Shown here piece after piece: positions 12,701 through 24,094 of a stretch of DNA of 64,000 nucleotides; the first letter of the stretch is position 1; the number at the start of each line of letters is the position of its first letter. Source of the stretch: Quillaja saponaria. Its lineage: Eukaryota; Streptophyta; Magnoliopsida; Fabales; Quillajaceae. The stretch is taken from the NCBI GenBank assembly GCA_029379385.1, contig CM055611.1, positions 248,001 through 312,000 on the forward strand, in the 5' to 3' direction. A model generated the notes under the pieces. It was not told the origin of the DNA. It searched no databases and saw only the letters and a program-made list of their open reading frames with translations. The position numbers and the translations under genes are program-made.

Positions 12701-14483
12701 GTCAGAAAGACCAGCTTTGCAGGGGAAAGGAGAAAGTCATAAAATAAACATTACCCCTTTTGAAGATAAAACATCATTTTCATTTACCAATTGATTAACT
12801 TTTTCCTCCAATCTAGCCTGCAATAAACATATATTAGATTTTCTGTCAACTAATTCATTTATGTGCTAATAATGACAAAATCAAATTTGTTTATCTTAAA
12901 ATGTTGTAAAGCCTAATCAACTAATATATCACCTCTTTTTGAAGTAAGGAATCCTTTTCATTCAGTAATTGCACGATTTTCATCTCTAGACCAGCCTGTA
13001 AATCATCCAGTCAGATATACTGGCTTGAGGATAAATGTAGAAGAATCATACAATTCAAATGTAAAATGTGAAGTACAGCCATCTACATAATAGTCACCAA
13101 AATTCTTTTAATCTAAATTTCATTACCTGTTTCTGTATTTGTAATTCATTTTCAACTCGTAACTGATTGATGATCTCCTCCAAGGTAGCCTGTAAAAGAA
13201 ATACAGTTGCAACACAAGACACATTACCAAGCCATTAGAATAAATGTTTGCTAACTGGTTATTCAAACCAAATCAAAATTGTTATCTTTTCTCTACATGA
13301 GATATTCCATTTTGTAGTTCTTTATATAGCCTGATAAAAGAAGAAATATGCAATTACAATGTGAAAGGTAAATGAAGGAAGGACATGTATGATGTATCTC
13401 TTTGTTAAAAATAACCTTTCTCTGTATGTGCATATCGTTTTCCTCTTTTAATTTTTTAATTGTGTCCTCAGACATAGCCTGCAAAAGGATACTAAGTAAG
13501 TGTTCACAGTACAAAAACAAGTATTACAAGGAATTTTTGATGCATTATCACTTTCTGTATGCGCAAATCATTTTCATCTTTCAATTTTCTAAGTGTTCTC
13601 CTACTATGGCTTGAGAAAAGATAATTACTTTAGATTCAGCGACAATGTGAGCAAAAGCTGGAAGAGAGAGAGAGAGAGAGAAACAGAGAGGAAACCAAGT
13701 TCCATAATTGGGGAAAAACATAGGAAGAGGATGCAGATCTATCAATTCTTTCCCTTACTTCTCTTTGGGTTTGGAGACTCTGTTGTTTCTCTCCTTCCAC
13801 TAAAATGGACTACATATGAACATATGGAAAAAAAAAATTATGAACTTCACAAAGATAACACAAACAACAGATAAACAAAACATAAGAATACAATTTCCAG
13901 CCAATGTAAATTGGTATACAATAAAGAGGGTCCTATTCCATAAGAATCAAGCACGTTTATCATAATTTGAGGACGATATTTCTTGAAAATTTTGTTTAAA
14001 AACTTAAAAGAATTTATTTTATTTTATACTCTGAAGAAACATAATGGAGGCTGCAGCCACAATGCCACAGCAATGTGGATGTGAACTGCAATTTCACTGC
14101 AAAACAGTCTGATGTGCCAAACCCACGACTGCAACAATACTAGTGCATAAACCTTTCAAAATTTTGTTTAGAGGAAGAAAAATGACAAAGCAAACCAATG
14201 GTTTGAAGACCCATTAAACAACACCAGTTAAAATGTAGAGAGAACTATTGACCAAAGCAGAACTTACAGATTCTGTGTCATTGGGCCGATGTCCATTTGA
14301 ATCAATGTTCGTACTAGGCATGTCTACGGTCTCAGAAAGTTGGCTATACTCATCCTTCCCATTACTCACCTGATCCTGCCTCCATGAAGCCGTTTCCCCA
14401 ATTCCAATGCCAGCAACTTCACCTGTTTTAATTTGCTTATTTTTCTTCTTCTTGTTTCTTCTCTTCTTCTTCTCCTCCTCCAT
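6774..14483 (-). CDS. Multi-exon coiled-coil protein of unknown function
   Basis: On the minus strand, exons are 14483-14268 (72 residues, start ATG, Lys/Glu-rich basic head), 13478-13416, 13189-13127, 12995-12933, 12817-12755, possibly 12600-12538, then 9102-9043, 8341-8201, 7785-7687 and 7364-6774. Every junction is phase 0. The five small exons are each 63 nt and share a pattern like A-x-L-E-E-x-I-x-x-L-x-x-E-N, so the middle is one continuous coiled coil. Later exons keep coil-like sequence (VELEEARDSLLQENRQL). The last exon has a 40-residue tandem repeat and ends in a region with a hydrophobic patch (PFRMISFVAKFVSG). Total is about 473 residues if all five units are used. A possible 5' UTR exon ends at a donor near 14828/14827. 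The 12600 exon lacks a normal acceptor. I do not recognise the family; a structural or scaffold role is only a guess. Confidence 0.7.
6948..7196 (-). repeat. 40-residue tandem repeat inside the coiled-coil gene's last exon
   Basis: Two copies of a segment starting EVVPVK and ending GEIVQIPLD lie at 7196-7077 and 7067-6948 on the minus strand, with three residues between. By eye 35 of 40 residues are identical, pointing to recent duplication within the exon. The unit is acidic and looks disordered. The repeat keeps the reading frame. Confidence 0.85.
9418..10028. repeat. Direct duplication of about 295 bp inside an intron
   Basis: 9418-9711 and 9732-10028 are near-identical direct copies offset by 314 bases. 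Both start TAGTGTTTGGTGACTACT and end AACCCTTGATC. The copies lie in the long intron of the coiled-coil gene. On the minus strand each contains a short stretch reading LQSKVE followed by a GT (near 9558 and 9872), which looks like the end of a coiled-coil exon, but the frame from the nearest acceptor is broken in both. They may be relics of a lost exon duplicated with its surroundings. Confidence 0.8.
10310..11540 (-). repeat. AT-rich repeat, minus-strand member of the 21-kb repeat family
   Basis: The stretch is extremely AT-rich and has no gene. Read on the minus strand it matches the repeat at 21054-23530: it has the same order of blocks, including TTTTCTTAAATACC, CTTATGAGTT, TACTTTTTAGTTGTTATTTTA and ATATGCCAATAGTAGTTAA. 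At least two units can be seen (near 11535 and 10870, reading down). This shows dispersal of one family in both orientations. Edges are approximate. Confidence 0.6.
12538..13609 (-). repeat. Tandem array of 63-nt coiled-coil exons
   Basis: Units lie at 13609-13551 (decayed, 59 nt), 13478-13416, 13189-13127, 12995-12933, 12817-12755 and 12600-12538. Four intact units have a TGCAG or TACAG acceptor, begin with GCT (Ala), code 21 residues and end at a GT donor. Examples are ATLEEIINQLRVEN and AGLEMKIVQLLNEKD. Unit spacing is 178-289 bases and the introns are short. A further faint copy of an exon start (acceptor TTATCAG then GCTATA) lies near 13330-13291. Since each unit equals three heptads and begins and ends in phase 0, units can be gained, skipped or lost without disturbing frame or coil register. 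Confidence 0.8.
13551..13609 (-). pseudogene. Decayed copy of the 63-nt coiled-coil exon
   Basis: This stretch aligns with the neighbouring 63-nt exons (the second half reads LRKLKDENDLRIQK) but is only 59 nt, so the frame is lost. From the expected first base, phase-0 reading meets a stop at the second codon. The expected GT donor reads TG (GAAAG|TGATAAT). The acceptor CTCAAG is still present. It is best read as a dead exon inside an otherwise working gene. Confidence 0.7.
13663..13681. repeat. (AG)n microsatellite
   Basis: About nine and a half AG dinucleotides in the first intron of the coiled-coil gene. Confidence 0.9.
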
Positions 14484-16877
14484 TCTCCCAGCTCAAATTT
14501 ATAATTCTCAACAAGCAGCTCTAAGAAAGATCTACCAGATTCAGAAGTTAACAATGTCAACTTCTTCACCTGCCACCACAAAAAGCTGTTTTCTAATCAA
14601 ATCAACCTCATCAAACCTCTTCAATGTGTAACACAATTTCAATTTTAATCAATCTGGCATATTGTGGGTCGATATCAATTTTCAATTTTCAATTTTTTTT
14701 CTTCCAAAAAAAAAAACTCTTTGAACCTTATTTGTACAAATGCATACACCATCAAACCCTGAAAGCTAGGGATAAAATTATCAACCTGAAATCCAAACAA
14801 AGGAAATGATTGAGAGAAGTGCTTACAGATTGAATCCGGAACTGTTCAGGGAACCAGTTGAGGAAAGTATTGATTTGGGCAAACGTGCAGAAGATGTAAG
14901 CTTTGGAATGCAACGAAGAAGAACAAGTAACGGATCTCCAAGGCAGCATTACTCTTCGTCTCTCTATATGTCGTTCCAATTTCTAGAGATTTCACCGTTC
15001 TTGTGCGTTTTTGGCTTTTCACCCTTTCTCCGATGACGCAAAATCGCTAACAGCGTGTTTGGGATAAAATGAATTCCCATTCCTTTCAAGAATTAGCTTA
15101 AATTATTATTAGACAAAAATAATAGGAATAAGGGTAATAGCCTTATTTTTACAGTCAATATCATTATGCCATAATCTAATAAATATAATCAATTTTATTT
15201 ATCCTAAAATACTGTCTTATTATTTATCTTTCATCAAACTCTTTCTCTTTCATATTTATCTTTTATTAATTAAATTATTTCTTACACTATAACTTTTATT
15301 TATTTTTCAGTCATAAATCCTCATTATATATCTCTTCCTTTTTTATGACTAACATCATTAAATTTTAATTTTACAACTCTTTATTTTTATTATCAGCTTA
15401 TCACCTTAAACAAAATAATGATAATGTTAAAACAAAAATCTCAATCATTATAATTTTTTTTAGGTAAATTTCGATCTGCCTGGATCATATATCTCCTTCA
15501 CCACCTATATGAACACATAGTCTTAAAATTTCAAAATTAGTAGATTTTATAGATAACAAAAAAGATAAAAAATTAATTAGTGTATCGATTTATAAAAAGA
15601 TGAAACAGGGAGATAACCAAACAATTTATGAAGTTGGAGGGAGGAATGATAGAGTGAAGAGCAAAAGGAGAAAGATGATGGGAAAAATGGGAGATGAATA
15701 GGTTGGATAGAAAGTGTAATTATGTTTGGATTTCTTACTTTTAATTTAATGCAATTAATTTTTGAAATATTATTAAGTGAGGATAATTTAGTCTATTTAT
15801 AATATTTTACAATTAATAAACTGTGGTCTAAAGTATTTTGAGTGTGGTAATAAGACTACCCTAAAGATAATTATCTATAAAATATTCATTTTATTTGATA
15901 GTATTTTTTATGTCCTAAAACATCCAAATCATTACAAACATTGATAGAAACAAAATGATAAAAATAAGTAAGAAATAAAATGTTAATTTTTTTATCAACT
16001 TACTACATAAAAAAAATTATTTAAACAATTAACACTGTTAAATTAAGAGAAAAAATTATTTAAACTATTAGCAGTGTTAAATTAAGAGGAAACATTGTAA
16101 TTTTTTTTAGAAGTTATAGAATGAAATTGATAAAAAAAAATATAACATTTCATAGAACAACAAATGTCATTTAATCAACAAAGAAATACCAATAACTTTG
16201 ATGACCACAACGGTAAAAACAAATATAAATCTATGCTACTATTTTTTTTTTTTTTAAATATAAATGTTCTTGTGAAATTTACTTTTCTATTAACTATCAA
16301 CTCAAAAATTAGAAAACATTATTGTCAATTCTTATAAGTATATCCTAAAATTTAAAACTCTTAACAACTACTTATTTATAATGACCCATCATACTATAAA
16401 TTAGCAACTGCCACTTATAATCTCTGACACTTCTCGCTTGGCCCTTACCCACTGATAACTTCGTCCACCCACCGTTGGCCACCATCACCTTCATCGTCAA
16501 TCCTTTGAATATGATATCGATAACCGTCGAAATCCACAGAAAACGACAACAATCACCACCAAAAGCTATATGAGACTATGACAACTACAGCCAGATGTTG
16601 TCATAAACTATGAAAACCACTGTTGGAAGTTGTAGGAGACAATAACAACCACAAACACAACCACCGCAGCACAATTTGAGTTATAATTGTTTATATGATC
16701 CAAACTCGTATATTGTAATTCTAATCAAATTCAATTTTAATATAATTGAAATTGATTTTACAATTTTAATTATAATTTAATGGATCCAAATGCAGTCTTA
16801 AATATTTCATAAGTGACAAAAGAAAAAGTAAAGATGAGATATAAGATAAGATAAATTAGGTAAAAACTTTTATTTTA
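14484..16877. other. Head of the coiled-coil gene and AT-rich intergenic DNA
   Basis: The first 500 bases likely hold the leader of the coiled-coil gene: on the minus strand a good donor (CAATCT|GTAAGC) lies at 14828/14827 and a possible acceptor (TCTGGTAG) near 14540. From about 15050 the DNA is AT-rich. It starts with GCGTGTTTGGGATAAAATG, a style common at ends of plant MITEs, but I could not find a matching second end. At about 16400-16690 is a less AT-rich stretch with CCACCA/ACAACAACC-like runs and no sustained frame. No gene is visible. Confidence 0.4.
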
Positions 16878-17235
16878 GGCTAAATTACACTTTTAGTTCT
16901 TATAATTTGACCAAGAAATTAGTTTCATCTTTATATTTCAAAAAGTTAAAATGTTATCCTTTCGAAAACTACGTAATCTGGTCCATGTTGTTACTTTTGT
17001 CATATTTAACTTAACATGAGGTAACGCATCAAACAAGCATCATGACACGTGGATAAGTAATGTAGGACATTGTTTGTCACTTCACATGATATTAAGTTAT
17101 GATTTATAAGATGTGACAACAGGGACGACATTGCGTGGTTTTGGAAACTATAAAAATGACATTTTAACTTTTTGAAATATATAGACAAAATTGAATTATC
17201 AGTCAAACAAAACGGACTAAAAGTGTAATTAAGTC
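16878..17235. mobile_element. Foldback MITE-like element with long terminal inverted repeats
   Basis: The left end GGCTAAATTACACTTTTAG and the inverted right end GACTTAATTACACTTTTAG match. The match continues inward with gaps for about 110-120 bases, for example TATTTCAAAAAGTTAAAATG in both arms. The element is 358 bp and has no coding capacity. It is flanked by TTTATTTTA (16869-16877) and TTTATTTTG (17236-17244), a likely 9-bp target duplication with one mismatch. A 9-bp duplication would fit a Mutator-type origin, but superfamily assignment is inference. Confidence 0.75.
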
Positions 17236-20200
17236 TTTATTTTGTATAATCAACTTATGTGTCATAACCCTTATAACTTGATATCAAAAAAAAAAAAAAA
17301 ATTGAGTTTTAATTGTAATATGTAAATTTTCGTTAAAAATAATAATAATAATAAATAAAATAAACAAATAAAATAAAATAATAATACAATTGGATATTAT
17401 ATAACTCGATATTAAAACATGAAATTTGAATAATTTAATGTAACTCTTGACTGTAAATTTAGATACAAATATATGATATAGATAAATAGTGTACCTATGG
17501 GTGAGAATAAAAGTGTACTGGAAAACATTTGTATCTATATATATATATACATTTTAACATACAATTAAGATTAATTATAGGCCACCATTTATGTGAATAC
17601 CAAGTTATTATATACTAAAATTTTTACTAAAATAGTTGACCCATTGACTTTAACTTTTTCCTTTTCTTTTTATTTCCTTCATTTCTCCTTTCATTGACCG
17701 ACTTGGCTGAGGGTGGCTTCCATTGCTTCTTGAACTTTCTTCCATTTTCTCCTACACCAGTAGACGATTTCATTTTTTTTCTTTGTGCGGTTGTGCTTGA
17801 TCATAGTCTAGCTCTTCCTTCTAGCTGCTCCTTCTAGTTGGGTGACAATCAATTCTTCTTTCCAATCATTAATAGGCAGCCATGAATTCCTGTAATTTCC
17901 AGCAAATCGCCAAGCTTCAAGTTTCCTTCATCTCCTTCAAGTTGCTGCTTCCTAAAAATTGTTCCAGCTGGTGCATATAAATTAGCCTAGGATCAAGTTG
18001 TGGAGTCACATCAGTCCTCACTCACCATGGCAGCCAATGATCTCCCCTGTTTTGGCAGCAACTCTAGTTGCTGGTAGTGACCCTCACCAACGGCAGCCTT
18101 GCTCCAGTTAGCTGCCTGGGATTTCGTCCACTTCCTTCAACAAATCTACCATGTTTGTGTGTAAAGGACAAGACTAGATATGGCAGCAACTAACCAAGTC
18201 CTGTTCTGGTTTATTGGCTGAGTTGTTAAGGGTGGTACTGCCGTTTGAAGGAGGCAAATTGGTGAAGTGTTAGTGGCTATGATTGGATAGCAAGAGATCT
18301 TTCTCGTGGCCATCAAGGGAGGAGGCAGCTAATTGGTGTCTTTGGTGGTAATCTTATAAACTTTTATCTTGTTCTTTAATATATCTTGTTGGATTAAGAG
18401 TGAGGGTGTGAAAATTGGGAACAAAAGTTGAAACAAAGAATATGTGCAATAGGTACAGGTTTATTAGGAAATGAAAGTTTGGGAAGTGGGATGATGTGAA
18501 ATAGTTAGTTTAATTAATAAAAGTATGTTAAAAATTAATGAAAGTATGTTGATTGTATTGAGAAGTATATATACAAAGTAAATTAAAACATGTATATAAG
18601 GTAGTTGATAAAATGACTACAAGCAAAATATTGTAGCTTAATGAGTAAAAATTGTTTGGATTGATATTGTAAAATGACAATTCAAGTTCTTGATTAATTC
18701 TAAATCACTAATACAATCTTGAATTTAATTGGATTAGGATTAATGTTAGTGAATTAGTGTTGAAGTGAGGAGCGTGAATTGGAGCTTGAAAGTGGTAGAA
18801 AATGAAAGCTAAGTGGGTTTTGGAGGTGGTGCAAGGGCAGATTCGTGGATGAGAGAGATACTGTATTTCGAATGTCTTCGGGACTAAATTAAATTAAGAG
18901 TTTCAAATATGAAATGTAGCATATAGTCTTGAAATATTGTCTGCAAAATTTCGTAGCCTTATTCCAAGTATGTTTTTACTTATAGCTGTTAGACTCCGGC
19001 TAGGTCAGGCAGGATTCGTACTTCCCGGTTTTTGGTTCATGTAAGAAATTGAGTGGGTTCATGACATATTCTAGGAAAAGTTTCTAAATAATAAAGATAT
19101 TTATACTTGTCTATTAATAAACCCAACAAACAGGAATTGGATTTTGTTTTTCCTAGAGAAAGTTATGTATAATTAACTAAGGTAAGGTCAGAGATGTCAA
19201 AATCCTGCGTGTTGCAGAATTTGATGTAACTTCAAACAATAAACTGTATTGATATAAAATTCTAAAAATTACAAATGATATACCATTATAAAGCTACATA
19301 TGTCTAGCATTTTATAAATTTTACAAAACTGGATTCGGAGTTTCCTAGAGTAAGATACGATCGTTAAAGTGGACAATGGTCCAAACCTTAAGTTTGGACA
19401 GTTTCAAGATCTCTAACTCGCTTGTGCTTTCTATCTTTGCTAATAGTTTCCTTCTTCCTTGTGTATTTTCAAGGCATTTAAAATGTTTCTTCATTATTAA
19501 CCCTATCACACAAAGTCCAATTCATATTAATTGGCATGTAATAGGAAAACTTACATAAATAAACCTTTATAAGTTGAGATATAAGTTTAGCAAGTAAAAG
19601 AGTATAATAATAACGTTTATGAACTAAGTAGTATTTGGAATTATGAATTTCAGTTCCGGTTTCCAATGTGAACCTGTTGAGACGTGTGGACGCAAGTGGG
19701 AGTGACGAATGAAATTAGTAACAGGTGAAGTGGTTAATTGCTGCCTTTAGGGGCTAGATTATTATGTGTGATTATATGTTTATTTGAATATGTGTGATAT
19801 ATGGAAAGTAAGCTAATGGAGTATTTCAGTAAATTGCTTGAATAATGTTTGCTTGATATTGGTTACTGTGTTGACATTGTTTGTGGCTGATAAGGGCCAA
19901 CTCGTGAACATTTTCTGGAAAATGTTATTTATCTCCGAAATTAAAAGTCCAAGGTGCACCTTGGATACTCTGATTTGAAATCACAAGAAATTCTGATTCT
20001 GATAAATGTTTTCTAAATTGAGTGCTCAGCCCCGGTGGGATGGATTGTGTACGGAGATTAATTTGTTTTGCGGGCGTCGTAAATGCCCGGTAGGGGGTGA
20101 TACTGTTGTGCGGGGCTGGGTTACTCGTTGGCCCTTTGATTGCTTTGTGTGATATTGTTGCACTGACCTAAATTGTGATCTTGCATGTCATATGAATTGT

Positions 20201-20953
20201 GAAACTTACAATGTGTACGTGCAATGTGAAATGTTATATGAATCATGATATCTGATGTTAATATGTATATTATATGTTTGTGTTGAGTGATGCTAGTACC
20301 TTTTGGGTACGATTTTCCACTCACAGAGTCCATAGCACTCACCCCTCTTTTGTGGATATTTTTTTTAGTAACAGGACCTCAAAGAAAGTTAATCTCTAAT
20401 ATGAGGTTTTACTGAGGATTTGACGACAAGGTATCCCTCGAAATCTCATACTTGGAGTCAAGGATGAAAGTTTGCAGTCACAATAAAACTGTGGGTGTCA
20501 AATTTAGTATAATGTAATATTCCAGTATTTGTCTTATTGATGATGTGAACGGAGCGGAGCTCCTTATTGTTTTTGTGTTGTTGTTGTGTAACAACAAAAG
20601 TTTATAAGTTTGTATTTTTACGGCATGTTCCATATTGCAAGGAACCTCTGCCAAAATTTTCAGTAAGTGGTGATTTTTTTAAGTTAATAAACTTTTAATG
20701 TTAACTTTTACATTTTAAATACTGGGTCTTATTCATTGGTTGGTCAAAAGTAATGATCGTTTTCTTATTTGAGTCAGGGTTACGGAGGTTTGGTTATCAT
20801 TCCTCCGGCCAGTCATGCCTCCGTGAGGAGTGTGATATTATGTGAGATGTAAGAGAATTAATAGGTAATGTAGCAAGATTATGTGTCAAAATATTAGATA
20901 TGTTCATTGATAATGTGTCAACTCTATATTCTCTAAATTATCAAGCATTAAAT
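17236..20953. other. Non-coding stretch, possibly a degenerate LTR
   Basis: No long open frame exists on either strand. From about 17640 to 20850 the sequence is less AT-rich than its surroundings and has a style I associate with long LTRs of plant Ty3-type elements: CCGGTGGGATGGATTGTG, GCCCGGTAGGGGGTGATA, a block with CACTCACAGAGTCCATAGCA, and a GC-rich tail CCTCCGTGAGGAGTGTGA near 20818-20836. I found neither a second copy nor certain terminal TG...CA ends, nor a primer binding site, so solo LTR is a suggestion only. Confidence 0.3.
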
Positions 20954-23900
20954 TATGACCTAATTACATGTTTAGTCCCTACAATTTGATGAACAATTGT
21001 GTCTATATATTCCAAAAAGTCAAAATATAATTTTTATCTATATCTATATATATTATATATAAAAATAATTTAATGACAGTTATTTGATTTTCTTAAATAC
21101 CCTTATGAGTTTTAATTATTATATAGTTACATTTAGTTGTGATTTTGTTTCAAATATATTATTATTAATATTTTTCTTTTTCTTTTTCTAATTTTTTTTC
21201 ATTTTAATATCAATAGAATTGTAATTGTTTTAGAACTACTGATTTTTTTCTATTACTAATTCTTCTCAATATTAATAAATTTATAATTTTTCAACAATTA
21301 TATGTCAATAGTAATTAAGATTGAATTTCTCAATTTTTTTTTCTTTAATAAGTTCCTATGTATCATAATTGTTTTAGTTATTCTCAAATTTATGAATTAA
21401 CATTTTAAAATTACCATGACTTCAAATAAATATTAAGAATATAGTTTTCATTATTATAATAGTGTTGTTTTCATTAATTCATAAAAAAAATTGTTTTTCA
21501 ATAATTATATGTCAATAGTATTTAAGATTGATTTTATTTTTTTTGTTTAATAAGTTCCTAATAATTATAATTTTTTTTAGTTTTTCTCAAATTTATTAAT
21601 TAATTTTTTTAAATACTATGAATTAAAAAAATATTAAGAGTATAGTTTTCATAATTATATTATTGTTGTTTTAACTTTTAATTCTTCTTTCCATCATCAT
21701 AATTTTTAAAAAAATTATGAATTTTAAATTTTTTTTGTTAAATTTATCTATTTCTTTATCTATACTATATATAAAAGTGGCTTAAGAGAAGAATATTTTG
21801 ATTTCCTTAAATATTCTTATGAGTACTTTTAATAACAAAGTTAACTTTAGTTGTTATTTTGTTACAAATTAACTTCTTCTTTTTTTTTATAGGATTGGAA
21901 AGGAAAGAAAAGAAACATAACAAACAAACTACAAAGTGACTTCATGGCCTTGCAAATTAACAATATAAATAGGATTGTAATTTTTTAAGGTTATTAATAT
22001 CTTTTAATCTTAACAAATCTATAATTATGTCAATAGAAATTAATATTGACTTTCTCAATTATTTTTTTAATAATTTCCTAATAATCATATTTTTAAGTTC
22101 TTATCAAATTTATTATGAATTAAAAGAAATATCAAGAGTATAATTTTAATGAGTATAATATTATTGTTATAATTTTTAATTCATAATTTTTTTTATATTT
22201 TTTCAATAATTATATGTCAATAGTAATTAAGATAAAAAAATTCAATTTTGTTGGTTTAATTAGTTTCTAACAATTATAATAATTTTTTTGTTTTTCTCAA
22301 ATTTATGAATTAATTTTTTTGAATACTATGAATTAATTTTTTTTTTGAGAATATAGTTTTCAATGATTATAATATTAATATTTTTTTTTTTAACTTTTAA
22401 TTTTTCTTCCATCTTGAAAATTTATATATATATATATTTATTTATTTATGAATTTAATTTTTTGTTAAATTTATCTACTTGTTTATGAATATAAAAATAG
22501 TTTAGTAGAAGAAATTTTATTTTCTTTAATATTCTTATGACTTTTTACTATGACATAAATACTTTTTAGTTGTTGTTTTACTTCAAATAGAGTATTTATT
22601 TTATTTTTTAATTCTTTTCTAATTCTTTTTCATTTTAATATTAATATTGTAATGATTTATGACAATTAATATTTTTTTGTCCCTAATTTTTTTAGTATTA
22701 ATAAATATATAATGAATTAAAATAAATATTAAGAGTATAATTTTTAAGATTAAAATATTAGTATGTTAATTTTTCTTCCATCTTTAATATTCTAAAAATA
22801 TAAATATTTCTTTATTATGAATTAAATCTTTTAATGAATTTATCAATTTGTTTAATGTCATTAACATAGTATATTATTTTTTATTAACTGTAATTTTTTA
22901 AAATGCACTTTTATTATTGATGAATATATATAGATATATCATAAATACGATTCATGTATAACGAGTGTGTCTCCGAATATAGTGAATATAAAAGTGGTTT
23001 AGTGAAAAATATTTATCTTCTTAAATACTCTTATGAGTTTTTACTATTATAGAGATACTTTTTAATTAGATGCTATTTTGATTCAAATAGACTATTTTTT
23101 TTTTATTTCTTTCCTAATTGTTCTCTATTTTAATATTACTAAGATTGTAATTATTTTATGACTACTAAGTTTTTTGCCCTCAATTTTTAAAATATTAATA
23201 AATCTATAATTTATCAATAACTATATATAAATATAATTAAGATTGAATTTCTCAAATCTTTATTTAATAAATTATAATATTAAATTAAAAATTATAAAAA
23301 TATTATTTTTTAAAAGAATAATTTTTATGATTATAATATTGTTATGTCATTTCTTTTTTTATTTTAAAAGTCTTTAAAATTATATATTTATATTATGAAT
23401 TAAAATTTTTATTTGATTTATTTTTTGTGTTTAATTTCAATAACATAGAGTCTTATTTTTTATTAACTGTAATTTATTAATATGATAACATCTATGTATA
23501 TATCATAAATGTGATTCACATATTGAATATCAATTGAGGCTCATTTATTTATAAATATTATGAAGCCCTAAGGTGAAGCCCATCAATTGTGGGCTTATCA
23601 AACGTTGAGTGTGGGCGTAATGAGATGACAAATCAGTCGTGGGTCTAGCTCTAATACTATGTTAGAGACTCATTCTTGAAAACTAATCAATTGGTGATAA
23701 AAAAAGAGATTCATTTACTTATAAAGATTATGAAGTCCTTTGACCTTAGTAATGTGAGAGTTCACACATTAACAACGCATAACACATATGTCACAAAAGC
23801 TAATAGTTTTAAAAATTATGCAATGTAGTTCATGCTATAATATTCCATTAGATTTAACTTAAAGGAGACGATATGATAAACAATATTTTATGTGATTTAT

Positions 23901-24094
23901 TTATGTGTCATGATACATATTTGACATGTTATTTTTTTTTTCTTATCTATAAAGTTAAATTTAACAGAAAATGATGACATCAATTATATTATATGGTTTT
24001 GAAACTATAAGATAATATTTTGATTTTTTTGAAATATTAAGTGTGAAACTAAATTTTTGTTCAAAGCTATGTACTAAAAATATAATTTAGCTTT
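20954..24094. mobile_element. Interrupted relative of the 16.9-kb foldback element
   Basis: 20954-21050 resembles the left arm of the element at 16878 (CTAATTAC, TTTAGTCCCTACAATTTGA, TTCCAAAAAGTCAAAATATA). The inverse of about 23995-24094 gives the matching other arm (CTAAATTATATTTTTAGTAC, TTTCAAAAAAATCAAAATATT). Material from about 23820 on also resembles the element's centre. The two halves are split by some 2.7 kb of AT-rich repeat, so another repeat probably inserted into an older element. Borders are approximate. Confidence 0.5.
21054..23530 (+). repeat. AT-rich tandem repeat, four diverged units, Helitron-like start
   Basis: Units begin near 21054, 21766, 22487 and 22983. Each opens like ATATAAAAGTGGTTTAGTG, followed by TTAAATAYYCTTATGAGTTTTTA and TTTAGTTGTTATTTTG-like blocks. 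Spacing is about 712, 721 and 496 bases. The unit start at 21759 reads TCTATACTATATATAAAAG with an A before it, like the 5' end of plant Helitrons (A|TC). I did not find a convincing CTRR hairpin end. No coding capacity is seen. Confidence 0.5.

Noticed and set aside
12538..13609. Regularly spaced repeats resembling a CRISPR array
   Set aside because: The units are coding exons with splice sites and diverged sequences; the organism is a plant.
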